In this document: positions 1-9,098 of the stretch, piece after piece
Layout: each line of letters begins with the position of its first letter
Numbering within the stretch: the stretch's first letter is position 1
NCBI RefSeq assembly: GCF_008704715.1
Contig: NZ_CP023689.1
Location: 2,418,001 to 2,482,000, forward strand
Length of the DNA: 64,000 nucleotides
Direction of reading: 5' to 3'
Origin: Streptomyces chartreusis
GTDB lineage: Bacteria; Actinomycetota; Actinomycetes; Streptomycetales; Streptomycetaceae
Translations under genes and position numbers: made by a program
Notes under the pieces: model-generated
Seen by the model: the letters and a program-made list of their open reading frames with translations, nothing else
Told to the model about the DNA's origin: nothing
Database searches by the model: none

Positions 1-1229
1 GCCGCCAGCAGCCGCTCGACGCGGTCGCGGGCGCCGGGCCCGTCGGGGTCGCCGGCCATGACGTGACCGAGGTACTCGTTGTTGCTGCCGGCCGCCTTCA
101 CGGCCGTGCCGGGCTCGGCGAGCCGCACCTCCAGCACATCGGGTTCGGCGGCGAGTCGACGGGGGTCGAGCGCTTCGAGGGTGCCTGCGCGGTCCGGGAC
201 GAGGAAGCCGATGGCGGCGCTGTGCAGCCCGGTGTCGGTGCGCCTGAGGTCGGGCTCGCGGCCGAGGGCGACGTCCACGCAGGCGGCGGCGAGGTCGATG
301 CCGGTGACATGGCGGACGAGCTCGGTGATGCGGTTGCCCGCGGGGCGGGGGTTGACCTCGACGACGCGCGGGCCGGCGGAGGTCAGCTTGATCTCGGTGT
401 GCGCGACGACGGCGTCCGTCAGCCCGAGCGCCTTGAGCGCGCCGCGCGTGGTCTGCTCGGCGGCCTCGATGCCGGCGGGCGGCAGGGCGGCGGGGAACAT
501 GTGGCCGGTCTCGATGAAGGCGGGCGCCCCGCCGACGCTCTTGTCGGTGACGCCGACCACGTGGACCGCGCCCGCGTACGACACGGTCTCCACGCTCACC
601 TCGGGGCCGTCCAGGAGCTCTTCGAGAAGCACGGCGGGGTTGCGCCGCTGTCCCCGGGCGTTGACCGGGAAGTCGGCCAGCGTCCGGAAGAGCTCGGCGA
701 GTTCGGCCTCGTGCTCGATGCGCCGGACGTACATGCCGGCGCACAGGTCGACCGGCTTGGCGACGAGCGGGTAGCCGATCTCGCGGGCGGCCCGCGCGAG
801 GTCGGCCCACTCCTCGTGCACGGCGAAGCTCGGTCCCGGAAGGCCCGCCTCGGCGAGGATCCGGCGGGTGGCGTCCTTGCGGCAGGCGTTCGCCACGGCC
901 TCGGGTCCGGGGCCGGGCAGGCCTAGGTGCCCGGCGATCCGGGCCACCGCCGGCAGGTAGTAGTCGCAGGAGGTGATCACCCCGTCGAAGCCGAGCACCG
1001 AGTGCAGCCCCGCCACCTCGGGCAGCAGGGCGTCGGTGTCGTTGGTGTCGGCGGTGAGCACATTGCGGGCGCCGAGCAGCGGATGCGCGGTCCCCTCGGG
1101 CGCCGAGCGCAGGTAGTGGTGCAGGTCACGGGTGAGGAAGGTGAACTCGTGCCCGCCCTCGCGGATGGCGCGCGGCAGCAGCCTGCTCATCGATCCGACC
1201 CAGCTCTCGACCACCAGCAGATGAGCCAC
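1..1229 (-). CDS. ATP-grasp family ligase, 3' end cut by window edge
   Basis: The frame reads leftwards from GTG at 1229 and stays open to base 1, so the C-terminus is missing (409 residues visible). An AGGGGAG site lies a few bases upstream of the GTG. The layout is that of carboxylate-amine/thiol ATP-grasp ligases: an N-terminal pre-ATP-grasp segment (VVESWVGSMSRLLPRA), then a nucleotide-binding region with the YPLVAKPVD lysine (about residue 157) and a VLLEELLDGPEVSVE stretch. The metal-binding EVNPRPAGNRI motif follows at about residue 275. Such enzymes activate a carboxylate as acyl-phosphate and couple it to an amine, often in small peptide, siderophore or cofactor biosynthesis. The substrate cannot be read from the sequence, and partner genes would lie to the left. 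A Zur-like box about 100 bp upstream suggests zinc-linked control. Family assignment is firm; role is unknown. Confidence 0.85.
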   Translation of the reverse strand, partial: MAHLLVVESWVGSMSRLLPRAIREGGHEFTFLTRDLHHYLRSAPEGTAHPLLGARNVLTADTNDTDALLPEVAGLHSVLGFDGVITSCDYYLPAVARIAGHLGLPGPGPEAVANACRKDATRRILAEAGLPGPSFAVHEEWADLARAAREIGYPLVAKPVDLCAGMYVRRIEHEAELAELFRTLADFPVNARGQRRNPAVLLEELLDGPEVSVETVSYAGAVHVVGVTDKSVGGAPAFIETGHMFPAALPPAGIEAAEQTTRGALKALGLTDAVVAHTEIKLTSAGPRVVEVNPRPAGNRITELVRHVTGIDLAAACVDVALGREPDLRRTDTGLHSAAIGFLVPDRAGTLEALDPRRLAAEPDVLEVRLAEPGTAVKAAGSNNEYLGHVMAGDPDGPGARDRVERLLA

Positions 1230-1320
1230 AACTCCCCTTTTCGTGCCATGGGTTCCGTCGTCAGGGCAGCCCGGGGCACCCCTCGGCGGGAGGGGGCCGG
1301 ACTTGACGGGCACACGCTAT

Positions 1321-1335
1321 CGATAATCATTTTCA
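1321..1335 (-). promoter_or_regulatory. Zur-like metal-responsive operator
   Basis: On the minus strand this reads TGAAAATGATTATCG. It is close to the 7-1-7 Streptomyces Zur consensus TGaaAATGATTttCA as I recall it, with two mismatches in the right arm. The surrounding AT-rich stretch (1317-1340) is unusual for this genome. The box sits in the divergent region, about 50 bp before the TTG start at 1381 and about 90 bp before the GTG at 1229, so it could control either gene. A generic Fur box (14 of 19 matches) is the alternative reading. Confidence 0.55.
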
Positions 1336-1380
1336 TTTGCTACCCCGTTCTCACCCGCCCTCCCAAGACCCGGAGCGACC

Positions 1381-2868
1381 TTGTCCGTCCTGCCCCGCCC
1401 CACCGCCGTGCTGTGTGCCTTCGTGGCCGCGGCCGCCCTCCTCCCCACGACCGCCCCCGCCCGCGCGGCGACCACCCTGGCCTTCGGCGCGTGCCCCCAC
1501 TCCGTGCCGAGGCCGCCCGCCCCGGACCGCGTGGAGTGCGGGCGCCTCTCCGTCCCGCTCGACCGGCACCACCCCTCGGGCCCGCACATCGAGATCGCCG
1601 TCTCCCGGGTCCCCGCCTCCGGCACCCCCGCCGAGCGGCGCGGCATCCTGCTGGTGAACCCGGGCGGCCCGGGCGGCTCCGGCCTGCCCTACGCGGTCAC
1701 CAAGCGCGCCAAACTCCCCGCGAGCGTGCGGCGTTCGTACGACGTCATCGGCTTCGACCCGCGTGGCGTCGGCGGCAGCGCGCCCGTCGACTGCGGCGCG
1801 ATGGGCGGCCTGTTCGCGGCGCCGGGCGCGGACCCGGTACCGGTGGGCCCGCGGTCCGAGCGCGCCTATCTCACCGCGCAGCGGCACATGGCCGACGACT
1901 GCGCGGCGGGCGCGGGCACGGAGGCACTTCCGTACCTGTCGACCGAGCAGACCGCGTACGACATGGACGCGATCCGCGCCGCGCTCGGCGAGCCCCGCAC
2001 GGGCTTCCTCGGTGTCTCGTACGGCAGTTACCTGGGCGCGGCCTACGCGGCGCGCTTCCCGCACCGGGTGGGCCGGATGGTGCTCGACAGCGTGGTCGGG
2101 CCCTGGGACTGGCACGACTTCGACATGATCCAGAGCCGGGCCCTGCTGCGCGCCCGCGACACGTTCTTCGGCTGGACGGCCGCACACCCGGACCGCTTCG
2201 GCCTGGGCGCGGACACGGCCGCCGTACGCCGTTCGTACCTGCGCGTACGCCAAGGGCTCGCCGCCCGCCCGCTGAACGGCTTCGGCCCGGCGGAGTTCGA
2301 CCGCGCCGTCTACCGAGCCCTCGGCCGCACCGAGCGCTGGACCTCACTGGCCGACGGTCTGCGCGGGTACCTGACGGACGCCACCGTGGACGGCCTGCGC
2401 CCGCCCTCCGCCTTCGACGGCCCCGAGTCCCGCAACTACGAGGCGGCCAACCGGATCGTGAAGTGCGCGGACGGCCCGGGGCCCACCCCGCGCGAGATCG
2501 TGACGGACATGCGGCGCATACGCCGCCTGGACCCGCAGCCGCTCCTGACCGGCCTGGAGGCCACGACCTGCGCCTACTGGCGACACCGCCCCGACCACCG
2601 CACGCCCCTCGGCGGCCCGGCCACCCCACCCGTCCTCCTGGTGGCCTCCGCACACGACCCGGTGACACCGATCCGCGGCGCCCATGAACTGCGGAGCCTG
2701 CTGCCCGGCTCACGCCTGGTCACCCTGGAGAACGACCACTCGCACGGCGTGTTCGCAAGCCGGGGGAACGCGTGTGTGGACGGTGCGGTGGCGGCTTATC
2801 TGGTCGACGGGGTGGTGCCGGCGAGCGATGTGCGATGTGGCGGGGCTGGGTTGCCGGGGGTGCGGTGA
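1381..2868 (+). CDS. Secreted TAP-like alpha/beta-hydrolase (tripeptidyl aminopeptidase family)
   Basis: This 495-residue protein starts at TTG 1381 with a GGAG site 5 bases upstream. A signal peptide is clear: basic start, hydrophobic VLCAFVAAAALL, and a probable cut after the ARA near residue 30. The alpha/beta-hydrolase fold is shown by the oxyanion loop NPGGPGGSG, the nucleophile elbow GVSYGSY (Ser about 213), the acid in ASAHDPVTP and the catalytic His in NDHSHG. The C-terminal TAP-like domain is typical of streptomycete SlpD/SlpE-type mycelial peptidases that remove N-terminal peptides outside the cell. The gene ends at a hairpin shared with the convergent phosphatase gene. A paralogue with the same architecture starts at 38374. 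The exact substrate is unknown. Confidence 0.85.
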   Translation: MSVLPRPTAVLCAFVAAAALLPTTAPARAATTLAFGACPHSVPRPPAPDRVECGRLSVPLDRHHPSGPHIEIAVSRVPASGTPAERRGILLVNPGGPGGSGLPYAVTKRAKLPASVRRSYDVIGFDPRGVGGSAPVDCGAMGGLFAAPGADPVPVGPRSERAYLTAQRHMADDCAAGAGTEALPYLSTEQTAYDMDAIRAALGEPRTGFLGVSYGSYLGAAYAARFPHRVGRMVLDSVVGPWDWHDFDMIQSRALLRARDTFFGWTAAHPDRFGLGADTAAVRRSYLRVRQGLAARPLNGFGPAEFDRAVYRALGRTERWTSLADGLRGYLTDATVDGLRPPSAFDGPESRNYEAANRIVKCADGPGPTPREIVTDMRRIRRLDPQPLLTGLEATTCAYWRHRPDHRTPLGGPATPPVLLVASAHDPVTPIRGAHELRSLLPGSRLVTLENDHSHGVFASRGNACVDGAVAAYLVDGVVPASDVRCGGAGLPGVR

Positions 2869-2902
2869 TGCGATTCATCCTCGATGCCGGTCCGCAATCC
2901 TT

Positions 2903-2975
2903 CAGCCCGTCCGGCGCTTGAGGACGAGGCCCGTTCAGGGCCGAAAGCGGGGGTCTGGGGGCCGCAGGCCCCCAG
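2903..2975. repeat. Streptomycete intergenic repeat-type sequence
   Basis: The segment begins CAGCCCGTCCGGCGCTTGAG and ends in a GC hairpin. This wording, with a GAGGACGAG follow-on, recurs between genes in many Streptomyces genomes from my memory of such sequences. No second copy is seen in this window. It fills most of the space between two convergent genes and contains the terminator at 2955-2975. Confidence 0.5.
2955..2975. terminator. Bidirectional stem-loop terminator
   Basis: A perfect 9-bp stem with a 3-base loop (CTGGGGGCC-GCA-GGCCCCCAG) lies between the peptidase gene ending at 2868 and the convergent phosphatase gene ending at 3018. It has no U-tract, as is usual in Streptomyces. 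Confidence 0.7.
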
Positions 2976-3017
2976 AGAACGCCCGCACAATCCCCGGCGC
3001 CCCGAATACCACGCCCC

Positions 3018-5933
3018 TTAGCGGCAGCGTCCGGGCAGGGGCTGCTCCGTCCAGATGACCTTGCCGTCAGGCGTGTAACGCGTACCCCAGCGCTCGGTCA
3101 GCTGCGCGACGAGGAACAGACCCCGGCCACCCTCGTCGGTGCTCTGGGCACGCCGCAGCCGGGGCGAGGTACCGCTGCCGTCGGACACCTCGCAGATCAG
3201 GGCGCGGTCGCGGAGCAGACGCAGCTGGACGGGGCCGGTGGCGTGCCGGATGGCGTTGGTGACCAGTTCGCTGGCGATCAGTTCGGTGGTGAAGGTCAGC
3301 TCCTCGAGGCCCCACTCGGCGAGCTGGGCGGTGACCGCCGCGCGGGAGCGGGAGACGACCGCCGGGTCGCTGGGCAGGTCCCACTGGGCCACCCGGTCGG
3401 CGCCCAGCGAGTGCGTACGGGCGACGAGCAGCGCCACGTCGTCGCCGGGGCGGGCCGGCAGCAGGGCGTCGAGGACGGCCTCGCAGGTGTCCTCGGGCGA
3501 GCGGTCGGCACCGGCCAGGACGGCGCGGAGGTCGTCGAGGCCGGCGTCGATGTCACGGTGCCGGTCCTCGACCAGACCGTCGGTGTACAGCACCAGCCGG
3601 CTGCCCTCCGCCAGCTCCAGCTCGACCGTCTCGAAGGGCATGCCGCCGAGACCGAGCGGCGGGCAGGCGGGGAGGTCGACGAACTCGACGCTGCCGTCGG
3701 GGGCGACGACCGCGGGCAAGGGGTGCCCGGCGCGGGTGAGGGTGCAGCGCCGGGACACCGGATCGTAGACGGCGTACAGACAGGTGGCTCCGACGATGCC
3801 GGAGTCGGGACTGTTCTCCGCCGCCCAGCCCTCGCCCCGGTCGAGCCGTACGACCAGGTCGTCGAGGTGGGTGAGGAGGTCGTCGGGCGACAGGTCGAGG
3901 GAGCAGAAGTTGTGGACGGCGGTGCGCAGCCGGCCCATGGTGGCGGCGGCGTGCAGGCCGTGCCCGACCACGTCGCCGACGACGAGTGCGACGCGGGCAC
4001 CGGACAGCGGGATGACGTCGAACCAGTCGCCGCCGACGCCGGCCTGCGCGGGCAGGTAGCGGTAGGCGACCTCGACGGCGCTCTGCTCGGAACGACCCCT
4101 CGGCAGCAGGCTGCGCTGGAGGGCGAGTGCGGTGTTGTGCTCGCGGGTGTAGCGGCGGGCGTTGTCGATGCAGATCGCCGCGCGGCCGACCAGCTCCTGG
4201 GCGAGGGACAGGTCGTCGTCCTCGTAGGAGTCGGGTTGCAGGGAACGGTAGAAGCTGACCACGCCGAGGGTCGTGCCGCGGGCCCGCAGCGGCACGGTGA
4301 TCAGGGAGTGGATGCCGGCCTCCAGCACCGGCGTCAGCCGCTCCGGGTCCTGCGCGATCCAGCCGTCCGCCTCGGTCAGGACCGGTTCGATGACGGACTG
4401 CCGCGTCTCCAGGGAGCGGGCCTGCGGCGTGGAGGGGACGTACTCGACGGTGTCCCCCACCTCGTACAGATTGTGCGGCTGCTTGCGTACGGCCCGGATG
4501 GCGACCCGGCGCAGTGCGGTACGGCCGCCGAGCGCCTCCGGTTCCTCGCCGCGCAGCACGGAGTCGGGCAGGTCGACCGCGACGAAGTCGGCGAACCGGG
4601 GGACGGTCACCTCGGCGAGTTCCTCGGCGGTGCGGGTGACGTCCAGGGTGGTGCCGATCCGCACGCTCGCGTCGTGCAGCAGCTCCAGCCGGCGCCGCGC
4701 GAGCATGGCCAGCCGGCCGACACCGGGCTCCCCGACGAGCAGCAACCAGCCTTCGGCGCCTGCGGGTTCGCCGTCCGGTGTGGTGACGGGTGTGGTGGCC
4801 GGGGCTTGTGGGGCGGGCGTGGAGTGGGTCACGGGCGATCCGGCCGGCCGCCGTACCGCTGATCCGAGCCGCCCCTCCCGCGCCGGCGCTGCCGGGATCC
4901 CCGTCTCCCCCGGAGCCGGAGCCACGTCCAGATGCCTGAGGCGGGGGCCGCCCAGGACGCGGGCCTCGACGGCTACGCCGGTCTCCCCCGCCGCGCCCGT
5001 GACCTGCCGGCGCAGCAGCGTCGCGGTGCGGCCGCTGGGCAGGGTGACCTCGTCGAGGGTGCGATGCGGGGAGGCGATGAGTTCCTCGGCCTTGGCGCGC
5101 AGCACGGCCATGTCGATCCGGCCGAGCGCCCCGCCGTCCAGGTCGGGCCGCAGCCCGTCGGGCTGTCCGGGCCGGTCCCCGGCATGGCCGTCGGCCCGCC
5201 GGTACGCGGCGAGGAGCGCGCGTTCGCGCAGGTCGGCCTGTTCCAGCAGCCTGGCCTCGATGCTCCGGGCGGCCTCGCGGACCATCCGCACCATGGCCGG
5301 GTCGCCCTGGTCGCGCAGACAGGTGATGTCGAGGACGGCCTCGATACGTCCGCTGAGCGGGTCGCGTACGGGGGCGCCCGCGCAGGCGAAGGGCTGGAGG
5401 CAGTCGGCGAAGTGCTCGCGGCCCGCGATGTAGACCGGGCCGCGTTCGGCCAGGGCGGTGCCTACGCCGTTGGTGCCCACGACCGACTCCGAGGCGTCGA
5501 AGCCGGGGGCGAACCGCACCGCGTCGAGGCGGTCGCGCAGCTGCCGGTCGCCGCCGAGCCGCTCGACCATGCGGCCCTGTCCGTCGCACAGCGCGATCGT
5601 CATGCTGGCATCGGCGAAAGAGCCGGTCAGGTCGGCCAGGACGGGGTCGGCGGCGTGCCGGAACCGTTCGTCCAGGGCGACGTCCCCGGTGTACCGGACC
5701 AGCAGCCGGTGCGGCTCGAGACCGACGGAGCGGCAGCGTTTCCAGGAGTCGAGCACCGAGTCCCGCACGTCCGACTCGACGAGTGAGCCGGCGAGGAATC
5801 GTTCATGGGCATCGACGAGACCGCCGATGTCGTCCCAGGCGACGGACAACGGGACCACTTCCTCACCCGAAGCCGGGCCGGACGCGCACCACTGCTCGGC
5901 CCGCGACCCGGGGGCTTCGCCAAGCGATATCAC
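3018..5933 (-). CDS. GAF-GAF-SpoIIE phosphatase-HATPase regulatory protein
   Basis: The 971-residue product starts at GTG 5933, chosen because GGAAGGA lies just upstream. A longer in-frame start at 6047 would overlap the divergent ligase gene. Domain order: an N-terminal module (about 30-225) with DSWKRCRSVGLEP and the FDASESVVGTNGVGTAL region, as in AcoR/DhaR-type activators; a linker; a second GAF (about 405-585); a SpoIIE PP2C phosphatase (about 615-835) with GGDWFD and GDVVGHG metal-site motifs; and a C-terminal anti-sigma-type HATPase (about 845-965) with ELVTNAIRHA and DEGGRGLFLV. Such proteins usually dephosphorylate anti-anti-sigma factors and may bind them through the kinase-like domain, linking small-molecule sensing to stress sigma factors. 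No sigma partner gene lies nearby. It appears monocistronic. Confidence 0.88.
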   Translation of the reverse strand: MISLGEAPGSRAEQWCASGPASGEEVVPLSVAWDDIGGLVDAHERFLAGSLVESDVRDSVLDSWKRCRSVGLEPHRLLVRYTGDVALDERFRHAADPVLADLTGSFADASMTIALCDGQGRMVERLGGDRQLRDRLDAVRFAPGFDASESVVGTNGVGTALAERGPVYIAGREHFADCLQPFACAGAPVRDPLSGRIEAVLDITCLRDQGDPAMVRMVREAARSIEARLLEQADLRERALLAAYRRADGHAGDRPGQPDGLRPDLDGGALGRIDMAVLRAKAEELIASPHRTLDEVTLPSGRTATLLRRQVTGAAGETGVAVEARVLGGPRLRHLDVAPAPGETGIPAAPAREGRLGSAVRRPAGSPVTHSTPAPQAPATTPVTTPDGEPAGAEGWLLLVGEPGVGRLAMLARRRLELLHDASVRIGTTLDVTRTAEELAEVTVPRFADFVAVDLPDSVLRGEEPEALGGRTALRRVAIRAVRKQPHNLYEVGDTVEYVPSTPQARSLETRQSVIEPVLTEADGWIAQDPERLTPVLEAGIHSLITVPLRARGTTLGVVSFYRSLQPDSYEDDDLSLAQELVGRAAICIDNARRYTREHNTALALQRSLLPRGRSEQSAVEVAYRYLPAQAGVGGDWFDVIPLSGARVALVVGDVVGHGLHAAATMGRLRTAVHNFCSLDLSPDDLLTHLDDLVVRLDRGEGWAAENSPDSGIVGATCLYAVYDPVSRRCTLTRAGHPLPAVVAPDGSVEFVDLPACPPLGLGGMPFETVELELAEGSRLVLYTDGLVEDRHRDIDAGLDDLRAVLAGADRSPEDTCEAVLDALLPARPGDDVALLVARTHSLGADRVAQWDLPSDPAVVSRSRAAVTAQLAEWGLEELTFTTELIASELVTNAIRHATGPVQLRLLRDRALICEVSDGSGTSPRLRRAQSTDEGGRGLFLVAQLTERWGTRYTPDGKVIWTEQPLPGRCR

Positions 5934-6045
5934 CCTAGTCCTTCCGTGACGCGCATCACAATTGCTCGCCAGGGCCTCGCGGGCGGCAGTGCCCGCCAGG
6001 GTTCGGCGGAGGGCATTGTCAGTGGTGGCAGGCAGGATGACAGGC

Positions 6046-8130
6046 ATGACAACACCAGTTGCGCAGATCGTGGACGCCGCCGGGTACGCACGGGCCGTCG
6101 AGGACGTCGTGAAGGCCGCGGCCGCCTATTACACGGACGGCACGTCCCCGCTGGACGACGACACCTACGACCGGCTGATGCGGGGCATCACCGCGTGGGA
6201 GGCCGAGCATCCCGATCAGGTGCTGCCCGACTCGCCGAGCGGGAAGGTCGCCGGGGGCGCCGTCGAGGGCGATGTGCCGCACACGGTCGCGATGCTGAGT
6301 CTGGACAACGTCTTCTCGGCCGAGCAGTTCACGGCGTGGACGGCCTCGCTGGCCCGCCGCATCGGGCACGAGGCGGAGAGATACAGCGTCGAGGCGAAGC
6401 TCGACGGTCTCGCGATCGCGGCCCGGTACACCGAGGGGCGGCTGACGCGGCTGATCACACGCGGTGACGGGACGGCCGGGGAGGACGTCTCGCACGCGAT
6501 GAGCACCGTCGAGGGCCTGCCCGAGACGCTCGCCGAGCCGGTCACCGTGGAGGTGCGCGGCGAAGTCCTCATGACGGGCGCGCAGTTCGAGCACGCCAAC
6601 GAGGTGCGCACCGCGCACGGCGGGCAGCCCTTCGCCAACCCGCGCAACGCCGCGGCGGGCACCCTGCGGGCCAAGGACCGCGCCTACACGGTCCCGATGA
6701 CGTTCTTCGGCTACGGTCTGCTGCCGCTGCCCGACACCGACGAGGCCCTGACGGCGCGGCTGGACGGTCTCGCGCACAGCGAGCTCATGGCCCTGGCCGG
6801 GCAGCTGGGCGTGCACACCACCGCCACCACCGAGGTGCCCGGCGTCACCGCCGACACCACGGACGGCGTCCTGGCCCGGGTGCGGGAGATCGCCGCGCTG
6901 CGCGCCGAGCTGCCGTTCGGGATCGACGGGATCGTCATCAAGGCCGATCTCGCCGACGACCAGCGGGCCGCCGGGAACGGCTCGCGGGCCCCGCGCTGGG
7001 CGATCGCCTACAAGCTGCCGGCCGTGGAGAAGATCACCCGGCTCCTGGACGTCGAGTGGAATGTGGGCCGCACCGGCATCATCGCCCCGCGCGGCGTCCT
7101 GGAACCGGTCGAGATCGACGGCTCCACCATCACCTACGCCACGCTCCACAACCCGGCCGACATCACCCGGCGCGATCTGCGGCTCGGCGACCAGGTGATG
7201 GTGCATCGCGCGGGTGACGTCATCCCGCGCATCGAGGCCCCGGTCGCCCATCTGCGCACCGGCGACGAGAAGCCGATCGTCTTCCCCGAGGCGTGCCCGC
7301 GCTGCGGCTCGGCCATCGACACCAGCCAGGAACGCTGGCGGTGCGAGCAGGGACGCAACTGCCACCTGGTCGCCTCCCTCTCGTACGCCGCCGGCCGCGA
7401 CCAGCTCGACATCGAGGGCCTGGGCGCCACCCGTGTCGTGCAGCTCGTCGAGGCCGGTCTGGTGGCCGATCTCGCCGACCTGTTCACCCTGACCCGCGAG
7501 CAGCTCCTCGGGCTGGAACGGATGGGTGAGACCAGCACCGACAACCTGCTGGCCGCCCTCGCCACGGCGAAGGCACGCCCGCTGTCGCGAGTCCTGTGCG
7601 CGCTGGGTGTCCGGGGCACGGGCCGCTCCATGTCCCGTCGTATCGCCCGGTACTTCGCCACCATGGACAACATCCGTGCCGCCGATGCCGAGCAGTTGCA
7701 GCAGGTCGAGGGCATCGGCCCCGAGAAGGCGCCTTCGATCGTCGCGGAGCTCGCCGAACTCGCCGGTCTGATCGAGAAGCTCGCCGCCGCAGGGGTCAAC
7801 ATGACCGAGCCGGGTGCCGTCTTCGTGCCCGTGGACACCACCGACGTGGATGCCGACACGGCCGACGCCCCGGTGGGCGGTCCCCTTTCCGGGATGACCG
7901 TGGTGGTCACCGGCGCCATGACCGGCCCCCTGGAGAAGCTCAGCCGCAACCAGATGAACGAACTCGTCGAACGGGCCGGCGGCCGCTCCTCCTCCAGCGT
8001 GTCCAAGAAGACCAGCCTCGTGGTGGCCGGGGAATCCGCCGGGTCCAAGCGTGCCAAGGCCGAGGACCTCGGCATCCGGCTCGCCACCCCCGACGAGTTC
8101 GCACTCCTCGTCGCGGACTACCTCGACTGA
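6046..8130 (+). CDS. ligA: NAD-dependent DNA ligase, divergent LigA type
   Basis: The 694-residue protein starts at ATG 6046, with AGGA 8 bases upstream; ATG 6037 is an alternative. All LigA parts are present in order. The NAD-binding Ia-like segment includes YDRLM, and the adenylation domain carries the KLDG nucleophile (Lys about 118) and [11 protein letters not shown]. The OB fold has [15 protein letters not shown] and [10 protein letters not shown] four-Cys zinc site (CPRCG ... RCEQGRNC) precedes helix-hairpin-helix repeats and a C-terminal BRCT domain. The enzyme seals nicks using NAD. Several normally invariant stretches are altered: [11 protein letters not shown] for [17 protein letters not shown] for VGRTG preceded by Q, and NCHLVAS for NCPAQ. 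This suggests a second, specialised ligase rather than the housekeeping copy. The gene diverges from the phosphatase gene. Confidence 0.88.
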   Translation: MTTPVAQIVDAAGYARAVEDVVKAAAAYYTDGTSPLDDDTYDRLMRGITAWEAEHPDQVLPDSPSGKVAGGAVEGDVPHTVAMLSLDNVFSAEQFTAWTASLARRIGHEAERYSVEAKLDGLAIAARYTEGRLTRLITRGDGTAGEDVSHAMSTVEGLPETLAEPVTVEVRGEVLMTGAQFEHANEVRTAHGGQPFANPRNAAAGTLRAKDRAYTVPMTFFGYGLLPLPDTDEALTARLDGLAHSELMALAGQLGVHTTATTEVPGVTADTTDGVLARVREIAALRAELPFGIDGIVIKADLADDQRAAGNGSRAPRWAIAYKLPAVEKITRLLDVEWNVGRTGIIAPRGVLEPVEIDGSTITYATLHNPADITRRDLRLGDQVMVHRAGDVIPRIEAPVAHLRTGDEKPIVFPEACPRCGSAIDTSQERWRCEQGRNCHLVASLSYAAGRDQLDIEGLGATRVVQLVEAGLVADLADLFTLTREQLLGLERMGETSTDNLLAALATAKARPLSRVLCALGVRGTGRSMSRRIARYFATMDNIRAADAEQLQQVEGIGPEKAPSIVAELAELAGLIEKLAAAGVNMTEPGAVFVPVDTTDVDADTADAPVGGPLSGMTVVVTGAMTGPLEKLSRNQMNELVERAGGRSSSSVSKKTSLVVAGESAGSKRAKAEDLGIRLATPDEFALLVADYLD

Positions 8131-8294
8131 TCGCCCGCGGGCCGGGGGGGGAGGGTCCGACCTGCGGAATTGTCGGACCCACCTGCGAAATTTGTCATGG
8201 ACGGGATGGGCGAGATCGGCATATCGTGCCTCGGCCACGCGCTGTTCCGCGGGCCTGTATCTCTTCTCGTCCCGCCCGTGGGGGGCTCATCACC

Positions 8295-9023
8295 ATGTCC
8301 GCGACCAATGACCCGCTTCCACGTCCGCAGCTGCCCGCCGAAAGACCCGGAGCAGCGCCCATCTGGCTCCTGGTCACTGCGGTGGCGGGCCTCTCCCTGG
8401 TCGCCCTCACCGACGCGTTCAGCCTTTTCGCCGGCCTCAGGCTCAGGACGGTGATCGACGGGGACGACGGCTTCCTGTTCGCCCCGCAAGAAGACCTGGG
8501 AGCCGCCGTCTCGCTGTACGACACGGCTTCGCGGTACCAGGTCATGGTGTACCTGCCGGCCGCGATCGCCTTCGTCCTCTGGTTCTTCCGGATGCGCGCC
8601 CTGACCGGCCTCATGGCACCGGACCGGTTCCGCAACGGCCCCGGCTGGGCCATCGGCGGCTGGCTCATCCCCCTGGTGAACCTCTGGATGCCGTACCGCA
8701 TCGCCGTGGACATGTGGGGAGCCGCCACACCACTGACGACCGAGGGCGAACGATTCCGGGCGCGGCTCTGGCCGGTGAACCTGTGGTGGGGCCTGTTCGT
8801 CTTCAGCGTCCTGTTCAACCGCTTCGCCGGCACGAAGTACAACGACGCCGAGACCTTGATGGAGACGAGGGACGGGGTGGATCAGTACATGACGTCCGAC
8901 GCACTGCACATCCTCGCCGCCGCAGCCGCCATGTACTTCGCCATCCGCCTGACCACGATGCAACGCTTCAAGACGGCATCGGGCCCGTACGGCTTTACGC
9001 CGACCAAGGATCCGACGGCCTGA
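8295..9023 (+). CDS. DUF4328 membrane protein
   Basis: The 242-residue product begins at ATG 8295, preceded by a GGGGGG run. It has a Pro-rich cytoplasmic start followed by about four membrane segments (around 22-45, 85-100, 120-140 and 165-180), with a further one near 205-225. The signature of DUF4328 proteins is clear: WFFRMRA, then GPGWAIGGWLIPLVNLWMPYRI. Many actinobacterial members carry such a domain with no known function. No catalytic residues stand out. The gene stands alone between the ligase and a lipoprotein hydrolase, with all three on the same strand but gaps over 70 bp. Confidence 0.75.
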   Translation: MSATNDPLPRPQLPAERPGAAPIWLLVTAVAGLSLVALTDAFSLFAGLRLRTVIDGDDGFLFAPQEDLGAAVSLYDTASRYQVMVYLPAAIAFVLWFFRMRALTGLMAPDRFRNGPGWAIGGWLIPLVNLWMPYRIAVDMWGAATPLTTEGERFRARLWPVNLWWGLFVFSVLFNRFAGTKYNDAETLMETRDGVDQYMTSDALHILAAAAAMYFAIRLTTMQRFKTASGPYGFTPTKDPTA

Positions 9024-9098
9024 GGCTCCGCGCCCACCGGACGCCCGACCCCCGCTCCCACAAGGCCGACCCCGCCGATCCGCGCCATACTCGACCCC

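Noticed and set aside
5934..6047. In-frame N-terminal extension of the SpoIIE phosphatase to ATG 6047
   Set aside because: It would overlap the divergent ligase start, has no ribosome site and adds low-quality sequence, while GTG 5933 has GGAAGGA upstream.
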